36,195 bases of DNA. It comes from Candidatus Niyogibacteria bacterium RIFCSPLOWO2_12_FULL_41_13. Its GTDB lineage: Bacteria; Patescibacteriota; Minisyncoccia; 2-12-FULL-41-13. Position 1 is the stretch's first letter. Every line of letters begins with the position of its first letter. Below are positions 1 to 5,436 of this stretch, piece by piece. The notes beneath the pieces are model-generated. The model was not told the origin of the DNA. It saw nothing but the letters and a program-made list of their open reading frames with translations, and did no database searches. The position numbers were made by a program, and so were the translations under genes. The DNA is taken from assembly GCA_001821615.1 (NCBI GenBank), contig MHMS01000004.1, positions 1,401-37,595 of the forward strand, written 5' to 3'.

Positions 1-110
1 AGTTTTTTTTGATTGACGGCGTTTTTCAAAACTTTGATAATCGCGCCTTGTCCGACAACTTCGTCAAAATTTTTCGGCCGATATTTGCGATAGAGAACAA
101 ACGGCTCCAT
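1..110 (-). CDS. dnaX: DNA polymerase III subunit gamma/tau, N-terminus (partial)
   Basis: This is the first 36 codons of a gene that runs off the left edge. The translation begins MEPFVLYRKYRPKNFDEVVG, the characteristic N-terminus of the DnaX clamp-loader ATPase just before its Walker A region. In this family the protein is the motor subunit that loads the sliding clamp during replication. The ATG lies one base beyond the prfA stop codon, so the two genes are very probably co-transcribed and translationally coupled. No Shine-Dalgarno site is visible. The Walker motifs and zinc-binding cysteines lie outside the window, so the call rests on the N-terminal signature alone. Confidence 0.85.
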   Translation of the reverse strand, partial: MEPFVLYRKYRPKNFDEVVGQGAIIKVLKNAVNQKK

Positions 111-111
111 A

Positions 112-837
112 TTACTTTTTAAACGCTTTTACGATTTGCTCCATTTCTCCTTTCATTATTTTTTCAATATTTGACCAGGATTTTTTGAGGCGATGGTCGG
201 TGATTCTGTCCTGCAAAAAATTATAAGTTCTTATTTTTTCGGCTCTTTCCTGCGCGCCCATCTGCTCTTTCCGCAAAGCGCCTGTTTTTGCTTTTTGCTC
301 TTCTTCTCTTTGCCGAATCAATTTCGCCTTTAAAATTTCAAGAGCGATTTCGCGATTTTGCTGTTGATTGCGTTCGCTTTGGGACGAGACGACTATGCCG
401 GTCGGCTTATGCAAAATCCGAACCGCTGTTTCCACTTTATTGACATTCTGCCCTCCGGGGCCCCCGGCTCTAAAAAAATTTATCTCCAAATCATCCGGCT
501 TGATTTCCATTTTTTCTTCCGGATATTCTCCCAAAACCGCGATTGAAACGGTGGAAGTGTGAATCCTGCCTGATTTTTCTGTTTTCGGAATCCGCTGAAC
601 GCGATGAACCCCGCCTTCATGCGACAAAGCGCCGTATGATTCTTCCTTTTTTATTCTGAAAACAACCTCTTTAAAACCGCCGACATCTCCCCGCTTTTGG
701 CTCAAAATGGAAACCGGCCAATTTTGCTTGTTGGCGTATCTGATATACATATCGGCCAAATCGCCGACAAAAAGACTGGCTTCTTCTCCGCCGGCGCCGG
801 CCCGTATTTCAACAATAATTGATTTGGGCGCGGTCAT
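112..837 (-). CDS. prfA: Peptide chain release factor 1, short form without domain 1
   Basis: RF1 recognises UAA and UAG in the ribosomal A site and triggers peptide release. The 241-residue protein has the domain 2 sequence [14 protein letters not shown] at about residues 10-23, a PxT-type stop-codon recognition tripeptide (PKT, 84-86) inside [18 protein letters not shown], and the catalytic GGQ loop at 128-130. The PxT motif argues for RF1 rather than RF2, which has SPF. E. coli RF1 is 360 residues with GGQ near 233-235, so about 105 N-terminal residues, corresponding to domain 1, are missing. They cannot be upstream, because the start codon overlaps the rpmE stop by one base. The rpmE-prfA order is conserved in other bacteria. 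The C-terminal part is full length. Confidence 0.9.
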   Translation of the reverse strand: MTAPKSIIVEIRAGAGGEEASLFVGDLADMYIRYANKQNWPVSILSQKRGDVGGFKEVVFRIKKEESYGALSHEGGVHRVQRIPKTEKSGRIHTSTVSIAVLGEYPEEKMEIKPDDLEINFFRAGGPGGQNVNKVETAVRILHKPTGIVVSSQSERNQQQNREIALEILKAKLIRQREEEQKAKTGALRKEQMGAQERAEKIRTYNFLQDRITDHRLKKSWSNIEKIMKGEMEQIVKAFKK

Positions 838-1046
838 TATTTTTTCTTTTTCGCCTGCCTTGCCCTGAATTTCTCCACCCGGCCGGCCGTGTCAATGAAC
901 TTCCCTTTGCCGGTGTAAAAAGGATGGCAATTTGAACAAATCTCAACTTCAGTTTTTTCCTTTGTTGAGCCGGTTTTACGGCTCGCTCCGCAAGCGCATT
1001 TTATTTCCGCTTCGCTGAAATATTTCGGATGAATGTCTTTTTTCAT
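837..1046 (-). CDS. rpmE: 50S ribosomal protein L31, zinc-binding type
   Basis: L31 is a small protein of the large ribosomal subunit that bridges to the small subunit. The product is 69 residues from ATG at 1046. It starts [10 protein letters not shown], a typical L31 start, and has CAC and CSNC cysteine pairs that form the zinc-ribbon site of the C+ type. It ends in a basic ARQAKKKK tail. An in-frame TTG two codons earlier is possible but less likely. The stop codon overlaps the prfA start by one base. No Shine-Dalgarno site is seen. The gene is divergent from rplS, and the two share a 56-bp promoter region. Confidence 0.93.
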   Translation of the reverse strand: MKKDIHPKYFSEAEIKCACGASRKTGSTKEKTEVEICSNCHPFYTGKGKFIDTAGRVEKFRARQAKKKK

Positions 1047-1063
1047 GGTCAAATAATATCAAA

Positions 1064-1090
1064 TTGTTGTATTTTTCGCAACTTTATGCT
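1064..1090 (+). promoter_or_regulatory. Possible rplS promoter
   Basis: TTGTTG at 1064-1069 and TATGCT at 1085-1090 are separated by 15 bp, which is short. The predicted transcript would start only a few bases before the rplS ATG at 1103. The call is weak because the spacing is not optimal. Confidence 0.3.
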
Positions 1091-1102
1091 AATTTAAAAC
1101 TT

Positions 1103-1513
1103 ATGAATATCGCTAAATTTTCTCCCGTGGACATTGAAGAACGCAAAAAATGGGATTTTCGGCCGGGAGACAAAATAAAAGTTTGGTATAAAATCAAAGA
1201 GGGCGACAAAACAAGAAGCCAGGTTCTGGACGGAATCGTTATCGCCCGCAAACACAATTTTGAACCGGGCGCGACTTTTACAATCAGGAAAATTCGCGAA
1301 GGAGTGGGGGTGGAACATATTTTCCCGATTTACTCGCCGAACATAGAAAAACTTGAAATTACTCAAAAAGGCAAAGCGCGCCGAGCGAAATTATATTACA
1401 TCCGCGAAAAAGCCGCCAAAGAAATTAAGAAGAGAATGAAGCAAATAAAAATGGAAAAGGCGGAAATTCCGGCGGAAATTCCCGAAGAACAAAAAGAGGT
1501 CAAAAAGGAATAA
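1103..1513 (+). CDS. rplS: 50S ribosomal protein L19 with C-terminal extension
   Basis: L19 sits at the 30S-50S interface of the ribosome. The ATG at 1103 gives 136 residues starting MNIAKFSPVDIEERKKWDF. The core holds FRPGDKIKVWYKIKEGDKTR, VLDGIVIARK, FTIRKIREGVGVEHIFPIYS and the near-C-terminal KARRAKLYYIR, all family hallmarks. After the usual end of the family (about 115 residues) there is a charged tail of roughly 20 residues rich in Lys, Glu and Pro. An upstream in-frame TTG at 1064 would add 13 residues that do not look like L19 and is rejected. There is no Shine-Dalgarno site. The gene is followed immediately by tRNA-Leu. Confidence 0.95.
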   Translation: MNIAKFSPVDIEERKKWDFRPGDKIKVWYKIKEGDKTRSQVLDGIVIARKHNFEPGATFTIRKIREGVGVEHIFPIYSPNIEKLEITQKGKARRAKLYYIREKAAKEIKKRMKQIKMEKAEIPAEIPEEQKEVKKE

Positions 1514-1514
1514 C

Positions 1515-1597
1515 GCGCGGGTGCTGTAACGGTAGCCAGGCTGGCTTGAGGTGCCAGTGTCCGCAAGGACGTGGAGGTTCAAGTCCTCTCCCGCGCA
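1515..1597 (+). tRNA. tRNA-Leu(GAG)
   Basis: The acceptor stem GCGCGGG (1515-1521) pairs with CCCGCGC (1590-1596), followed by discriminator A (1597). The anticodon stem CTGGC/GCCAG encloses loop TTGAGGT with anticodon GAG at 1548-1550, reading CUC and CUU. A long variable arm (GTCC-GCAA-GGAC) is that of a class II tRNA, as expected for Leu. The T-loop is TTCAAGT. CCA is not encoded, so a nucleotidyltransferase must add it. The gene starts one base after the rplS stop codon. Confidence 0.95.
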
Positions 1598-1645
1598 TAA
1601 ATTCCGCCGCGCCGCCCAAAACAATAAAAGAAAAAAATTTTAATC
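1595..1645 (+). repeat. Direct repeat at tRNA-Leu 3' end, copy 1
   Basis: The sequence beginning GCATAAATTCCGCCGCGCCG recurs at 2117-2160 with three C/T differences in the first 30 bases, followed by a similar A/T-rich tail ending TTTTAATC. This copy starts in the last bases of the tRNA gene. The two copies bracket the 102-residue hypothetical gene and one palindromic repeat. Confidence 0.7.
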
Positions 1646-1678
1646 CCGAGGTCGAGTTTATAACTAATCAATAAAATT

Positions 1679-1987
1679 ATGATTGAACAATTCAAGGGAG
1701 AAAAGGGCCCTGCTCCAGAAAATTTAGAAAACCAAAAACACCGAGAGTTGCAAGAAGCCATGGACGAGGAAAATCGAATAATGACAGAAATTGAAAAAGT
1801 CTTTGCTAATACGCCGGATAAAGTAGAAGCCGAAAAAATCATACTCGAAAACTGGGCTCCTTTAATGGACGAGGCAATGAAGAAATCTGGCGAAGCCCAA
1901 AAAGCATGGTCTGACGCAATGCGTGAAGCCTACGAGCGCGAAAAAAAAGAACTGGATGATATGGAAAAAGATTTAAATAAGGGGTAG
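1679..1987 (+). CDS. Hypothetical acidic helical protein
   Basis: The 102-residue product is not recognised. It is very rich in Glu, Lys, Met and Ala with few aromatic residues and no cysteine, and it reads as one or two long amphipathic helices, with likely coiled coil over about residues 15-50 and 70-100. There is no signal peptide or membrane segment. The ATG at 1679 is preceded by AT-rich DNA without a Shine-Dalgarno site, like the core genes and unlike the cassette genes nearby. It is bracketed by the direct repeats at 1595-1645 and 2117-2160, so it is probably an accessory gene inserted behind tRNA-Leu. Its reading frame is intact, but its function is unknown. Confidence 0.6.
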   Translation: MIEQFKGEKGPAPENLENQKHRELQEAMDEENRIMTEIEKVFANTPDKVEAEKIILENWAPLMDEAMKKSGEAQKAWSDAMREAYEREKKELDDMEKDLNKG

Positions 1988-1993
1988 TTTGCC

Positions 1994-2020
1994 AACTATG
2001 GAGGTTCAACCTCCATAGTT
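1994..2020. repeat. Palindromic repeat, copy 1
   Basis: A perfect 13-bp inverted repeat with arm AACTATGGAGGTT is centred on the single base C2007. It lies directly behind the 102-residue gene. The other copies are at 3018-3041 and 3103-3129, so copies stand on both sides of the foreign gene at 2310. Confidence 0.85.
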
Positions 2021-2116
2021 CAGGGCGAATCCAAAACCCCAGAAAAATAGTTTGCCCTGCCGAGTCCGCATTAGTTCTTCTTCTCGAAAAAGGTTCGCGC
2101 AAAGTGTATAATTACA

Positions 2117-2160
2117 GCATAAACTCCGCCGTGCCGCTCAAAACAAAAAAATTTTTAATC
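2117..2160 (+). repeat. Direct repeat, copy 2
   Basis: This is the second copy of the repeat that begins at the end of tRNA-Leu (1595-1645). It begins GCATAAACTCCGCCGTGCCG. The stretch 2021-2216 around it contains no convincing gene. Part of it (2021-2060) has a loose CAGGGC/GCCCTG pairing with a loop too long to call. Confidence 0.7.
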
Positions 2161-2217
2161 ATTAAATTCATAAGATTTGAGACAAGAAACAGCAGAGAAG
2201 CTGATTTTTTGTTGGGT

Positions 2218-2246
2218 TTGACTTCTGGCCCATAGTATGTTATTCT
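2218..2246 (+). promoter_or_regulatory. Sigma70-type promoter of cassette A
   Basis: TTGACT at 2218-2223, a 17-bp spacer and TATTCT at 2241-2246 make one of the best promoters in the window. It shares the TTGACTTC start with the promoters at 5010 and 21686 (minus). Confidence 0.75.
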
Positions 2247-2294
2247 TAACGACATTAAGCTAGAGTGGCTTAATTTGCACATTCCCAACAACAG

Positions 2295-2301
2295 AAAGGA
2301 G
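2295..2301 (+). promoter_or_regulatory. Strong ribosome binding site of cassette A
   Basis: AAAGGAG lies 8 bases before the ATG at 2310 and fixes the start. It is notable because neighbouring core genes (rplS, trpS, the RNase J gene, gyrA) have no Shine-Dalgarno site. Confidence 0.8.
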
Positions 2302-2309
2302 CGAAAGCG

Positions 2310-2924
2310 ATGAAAGAGAAACGAGCACCAGGCAACACGACCAAGCAGGTGGAGAAGAACCCGATGGGTTTCTTCGCCGACGCGACGGTCCAGGGCGGAA
2401 GCGAAGCGATTCTTTGTCAGGAGGCGCAGGGTCAGCGTTCGTTCGTCAAAAGCGACACTCTCCCGACGGACATTCGCCACAGCGATTATGACGCGAAGGC
2501 GATCCTCGAGGCCGCGGGCGTGAAGTTCCTCGGCGTCGTGGAAGGCGACGACATGTTTCAGTACGTCGAGTTACCGCAGGGCTGGAAGAGGGTGGAGACC
2601 GATCACTCCATGTGGTCGAAGCTCGTGGACGACAAGGGTCGCGAGCGTGCCTGCATCTTCTACAAGGCGGCGTTCTATGATCGTAGCGCCCACATGTTGC
2701 TTTTCTGTCGGTACGGCGTGTCGTTCAATTACGACGGTTTTGACAAGGAGAGCGTCGCTGTCGCGAACGTCATGGACGACGACAAGGTGATTCACACCAC
2801 CGAGCCGATTCCCGCCAACGGCAAGAAGCGCTACGACATGAAAGACAGGGCGAACAAGGTCGCCGTCGAGTGGCTCGACGCGAACCACCCCGACTGGCGG
2901 AACCCCGGTGCCTACTGGGACTAG
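2310..2924 (+). CDS. Foreign hypothetical protein, GC-rich cassette A gene
   Basis: The 204-residue protein is not assigned a function. The central part, about residues 88-140, contains LPQGWKRVETDHSMWS, KLVDDKGRERA and IFYKAAFYDRSA, a pattern I associate with a widespread uncharacterised family. It ends DANHPDWRNPGAYWD. No signal peptide or membrane helix is present, so it is likely a soluble cytoplasmic protein. Base use is alien: 2461-2520 has 40 G or C in 60 by my count, against 25 in 60 at 3301-3360 in trpS, and codons prefer G or C at the third position. It has its own promoter, strong ribosome binding site and terminator, and is flanked by palindromic repeats. Horizontal acquisition is likely. 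Confidence 0.8.
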   Translation: MKEKRAPGNTTKQVEKNPMGFFADATVQGGSEAILCQEAQGQRSFVKSDTLPTDIRHSDYDAKAILEAAGVKFLGVVEGDDMFQYVELPQGWKRVETDHSMWSKLVDDKGRERACIFYKAAFYDRSAHMLLFCRYGVSFNYDGFDKESVAVANVMDDDKVIHTTEPIPANGKKRYDMKDRANKVAVEWLDANHPDWRNPGAYWD

Positions 2925-2958
2925 CTCCAACTCGAAGTGAACCGAGTATGTTCACACC

Positions 2959-3003
2959 AGGGCCCCTCGCGGAATTCAATTCTGCTTGGGGCTCTATCTT
3001 TTT
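2959..3003 (+). terminator. Intrinsic terminator of cassette A
   Basis: The outer stem AGGGCCCC/GGGGCTCT (one G-U pair) and inner stem GCGGAATT/AATTCTGC (one G-U pair) form a long hairpin at 2959-2995, followed by ATCTTTTTCT. It closes the cassette 34 bases after the stop codon. Confidence 0.8.
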
Positions 3004-3017
3004 CTAAAACCATTGCC

Positions 3018-3041
3018 AACTATGGAGGTTCAACCTCCATA
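3018..3041. repeat. Palindromic repeat, copy 2
   Basis: This is the same palindrome as at 1994-2020. It starts AACTATGGAGGTT and its right arm is cut short after AACCTCCATA. It follows directly behind the cassette A terminator. Confidence 0.8.
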
Positions 3042-3102
3042 CACTCCATACAAACCTCCTTACAAAATTTTTCGCCGCCAAATCAATTAAGAACTGCTCT
3101 TT

Positions 3103-3129
3103 AACTATGGGGGTTGAACTTCCGTAGTT
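3103..3129. repeat. Palindromic repeat, copy 3 (diverged)
   Basis: The left arm AACTATGGGGGTT and right arm AACTTCCGTAGTT differ from copy 1, but every position still pairs if G-U pairs are allowed on the plus-strand RNA. This suggests the hairpin, not the sequence, is maintained. It lies 11 bases beyond the 3' end of trpS and may protect or end that transcript. Confidence 0.7.
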
Positions 3130-3140
3130 ATTTGCGGGGC

Positions 3141-4124
3141 TTACAATAATCCGACTTTTTCTTTGACTTGGTCCATTGTTTGACGCGCGACAACTTCGGC
3201 TTTTTTCGCGCCTTTTGACAAAATTTTAAGGACTTTGTCTTCGTCTGCCGCGATTTTTTCGCGTTTTTCTTGAATCGGTTTCAACGCTTTAATAACGACT
3301 TCCGCCAAGTCTTTTTTAAAATCAGCGTAATTCGCGCTTTTGAATTTTTCCACGGCATCCGGAATTGGGATTCCTGAAAATTCTGAATAAATCAAAATTA
3401 AATTTGAAATCGCCGGCCTTTTTTCAAAATCGTAAACGATATTTTTATATGAATCGGTAACGGCTGACTGAATTTTCCGCCTGATAATTTGCGGCGAATC
3501 GGACAAATAAAGGCATCCCTTGGGCAAGGTTTTTGACATTTTTTTCGTCGGGTCGTCCAAGCTCATCACGCGCGGAATCTTTGCTAAAATTCCTCTCGGC
3601 TCTTTGAAAATCTTGCCGAATCTCTTGTTAAAAGTTCGGACTATCGTTCTCGTTAATTCCAAATGCTGAAGCTGGTCCTCTCCGGCCGGCACAAATTCTC
3701 CCTTGTATAAAAGAATATCGGCGGCCATTAAAACCGGATAATCAAACAAGCCGACGTTAGGCGTCTCCCCGCCGCTGATTTTTTCTTTGTATTCAACCAT
3801 TCGCTCCAATTCGCCGACTGAAGTTATAGTGTTAAAAATCCAAGCGAGATTCGCGTGTTCGGGAACGGCCGACTGAAGAAAAAATGTTGATTTTTCGGAG
3901 TCAATGCCGGCGGCAAGAATGTCAACCGCCATATTGAGAATTTCCCGTTTTTTTTCTTCGGGTTTGTATTTTACGGTAAGAGAATGATAATCGGCGATAA
4001 AATAAAAACAATCGTATTTCCCGGAATTCTGCAATTCCGCCGCCTGCTTTAACATTCCCAGATAATTTCCGATATGAAGCTCTCCGGTCGGTTTTAGTCC
4101 GCTTACGATAACTAGTTTGGACAT
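3141..4124 (-). CDS. trpS: Tryptophan--tRNA ligase
   Basis: TrpRS attaches Trp to tRNA-Trp using ATP. The 327-residue length is normal for the bacterial enzyme. The class I signature HIGN is at residues 17-20 (GELHIGNYLG) and the second signature KMSKT at 195-199 (DDPTKKMSKT). The dimer and tryptophan pocket elements SVGELERMVEYKEK and YPVLMAADILLY are present. The ATG at 4124 has no Shine-Dalgarno site. The gene lies behind the broken RNase J copy on the same strand, so it originally followed the RNase J gene directly. Confidence 0.96.
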   Translation of the reverse strand: MSKLVIVSGLKPTGELHIGNYLGMLKQAAELQNSGKYDCFYFIADYHSLTVKYKPEEKKREILNMAVDILAAGIDSEKSTFFLQSAVPEHANLAWIFNTITSVGELERMVEYKEKISGGETPNVGLFDYPVLMAADILLYKGEFVPAGEDQLQHLELTRTIVRTFNKRFGKIFKEPRGILAKIPRVMSLDDPTKKMSKTLPKGCLYLSDSPQIIRRKIQSAVTDSYKNIVYDFEKRPAISNLILIYSEFSGIPIPDAVEKFKSANYADFKKDLAEVVIKALKPIQEKREKIAADEDKVLKILSKGAKKAEVVARQTMDQVKEKVGLL

Positions 4125-4179
4125 ATTTTTTTCGTTAAGTTTTATGCTTTGCGTTTTGCGTTTTTAGTTTTAAGTTTTC

Positions 4180-4986
4180 TTATACCTCAATAATCACCGG
4201 CAGAACCATTGGCCGGCGCTGGGTTTTGCGGAAAAGAAAACTGCTGATTCGCTCTCTTAGCACATCTTTAACCCAGCTCCAATTAACCGGGTGCATTTTT
4301 GAAGTGGTTTCTTCCACCACCCTCCTGATTAATTTTCTTGTTTCAAAAAGAAGCTCTTTTGATTCGCGAAGATACACGAATCCGCGCGAGATAATGTCGG
4401 GGGACATTCTTACTTTGCCCGTCGCGCCGTCAACAACGGCGATGATCACGAATATGCCGTCAGCCGACAAAACCTGGCGGTCTCTTAAAACCACTTCTCG
4501 CACATCGCCCACGCCAAGTCCGTCAACCATCACATAGTTCGCCGGCACCCGTTCTTCAACAAGCAGAGCGGAATCTTTTTTTAAGAGAACAACGCGGCCG
4601 TTATCGCTTACAATCGTCTGTTCCGGCTTAAGTCCCAATGCCTCCTGCGCGTGCTGGGCGTTTCTCCATCTCATAAAATAATAACCGTGGATGGGAATGA
4701 AAAATTTCGGTTTGACAAAACGCATTACGGTTTTCAACTCTTCAATCGGAGCGTGTCCGCTTGAATGGATATCCATCATTTTGTAGTGATAAATAATCGC
4801 CCCCTGGCGGGCAATCTCGTCTCGCAGGGATTGAACCGCTCTTTCGTTTCCCGGAATCACCGAAGCCGATAAAATCACCGTATCGCCTTTCTTTATTTGG
4901 ATATGGCGGTGTTCTCCGCTTGCGATGCGCGCCAGACTCGCTTCCGGCTCCCCCTGGGCTCCGGTGCAAATAATCAAAATTTTATC
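4180..4986 (-). pseudogene. RNase J 3'-terminal fragment
   Basis: This stretch repeats the last 265 codons of the intact RNase J gene at 5436-7154 and translates to the same protein sequence (from IICTGAQGEPEASL to VLPVIIEV). It lacks the metallo-beta-lactamase catalytic half with the HxHxDH site, and has no ATG, promoter or Shine-Dalgarno site. Only a TTG at 4977 could act as a start. DNA identity runs from 4187 to 4986 (against 5443-6242). I find three differences, at 4260, 4264 and 4285, all synonymous and all near the 3' end. The remaining 700 bases appear identical. Upstream of 4986 the homology stops abruptly at cassette B. Confidence 0.92.
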
Positions 4987-5001
4987 AAAGAGATAAAATT
5001 T
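4977..5001. repeat. Inverted repeat spanning the cassette B junction
   Basis: AAATTTTATC and GATAAAATTT are perfect 10-base arms around AAAGA. The left arm is RNase J gene sequence (also present at 6233-6242). The right arm belongs to the inserted DNA, so the palindrome was created by the junction. It may mark the recombination point. Confidence 0.6.
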
Positions 5002-5009
5002 CCGCGATA

Positions 5010-5038
5010 TTGACTTCTTTTCAGAAATACGCTATTTT
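5010..5038 (+). promoter_or_regulatory. Sigma70-type promoter of cassette B
   Basis: TTGACT at 5010-5015, a 17-bp spacer and TATTTT at 5033-5038. It begins TTGACTTC like the cassette A and D promoters. Confidence 0.7.
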
Positions 5039-5073
5039 AAAAAAGACCTTAAATTTGCGACAGTCCAAAAAGG

Positions 5074-5080
5074 AAAGGAG
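5074..5080 (+). promoter_or_regulatory. Strong ribosome binding site of cassette B
   Basis: AAAGGAG lies 6 bases before the ATG at 5087, within a purine-rich run. It sets the start codon and contrasts with the SD-less genes on either side. Confidence 0.75.
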
Positions 5081-5086
5081 AGGGAT

Positions 5087-5380
5087 ATGCCAACAAAAAA
5101 CCCCAAGCAAGAAAGATTACTGGATCCAGATGTAATTGCCGAATTTCCCTATAAATTCTGCAAAGCGCTTCTCGAGAAGCTTAAGGAGTTAAAAAGAACT
5201 AATAGGATTTTTGTGGGGGAAGAAAATAGTCAATGTCCAACTACTACCACTATTGCTGATTTAGTAATAAGACATCTGACTAATAAACTGCTATACCCTC
5301 TTGATTATAAGAGTTCTTATAACATAGATGGGTTGATTAAGACAGCAGAAGAGTTTCTTGCTATTTTTGAAAAAAAATAA
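5087..5380 (+). CDS. Hypothetical small protein, cassette B gene
   Basis: The 97-residue protein starting MPTKNPKQERLLDPDVIAEF is not recognised. It appears soluble and mostly helical (KFCKALLEKLKELKR and KTAEEFLAIFEKK are amphipathic), with a polar middle containing PTTTTIADLVIRHL. There is no signal peptide. It has its own promoter, strong ribosome binding site and terminator, and runs opposite to the two RNase J copies that bracket it. Codon use is more AT-rich than in the RNase J gene (many ATA, TTA and AGA codons), which agrees with separate origin. Function unknown. Confidence 0.75.
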   Translation: MPTKNPKQERLLDPDVIAEFPYKFCKALLEKLKELKRTNRIFVGEENSQCPTTTTIADLVIRHLTNKLLYPLDYKSSYNIDGLIKTAEEFLAIFEKK

Positions 5381-5394
5381 CAAGGAATAACCCG

Positions 5395-5436
5395 GCTACA
5401 AGCGCTTTTAAAGGCTTGTAGCTTTTTATTTTTTTT
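5395..5436 (+). terminator. Intrinsic terminator of cassette B
   Basis: The 9-bp stem GCTACAAGC/GCTTGTAGC (5395-5403, 5414-5422) with a 10-base loop is followed by TTTTTATTTTTTTT. It ends exactly where the convergent RNase J gene ends. Confidence 0.85.

Noticed and set aside
2571-2930. Antisense 119-codon frame in cassette A
   Set aside because: It is the mirror of a GC-rich gene with strong third-position bias, and lacks any start signal.
1994-3041. T-arm-like GGTTCAA sequences as tRNA remnants
   Set aside because: The sequence is a full symmetric palindrome without acceptor or anticodon stems.
4180-4977. A second functional RNase J-related gene
   Set aside because: It lacks the catalytic HxHxDH half, ATG, promoter and ribosome site, and is base-for-base a copy of the 3' end of the intact gene.
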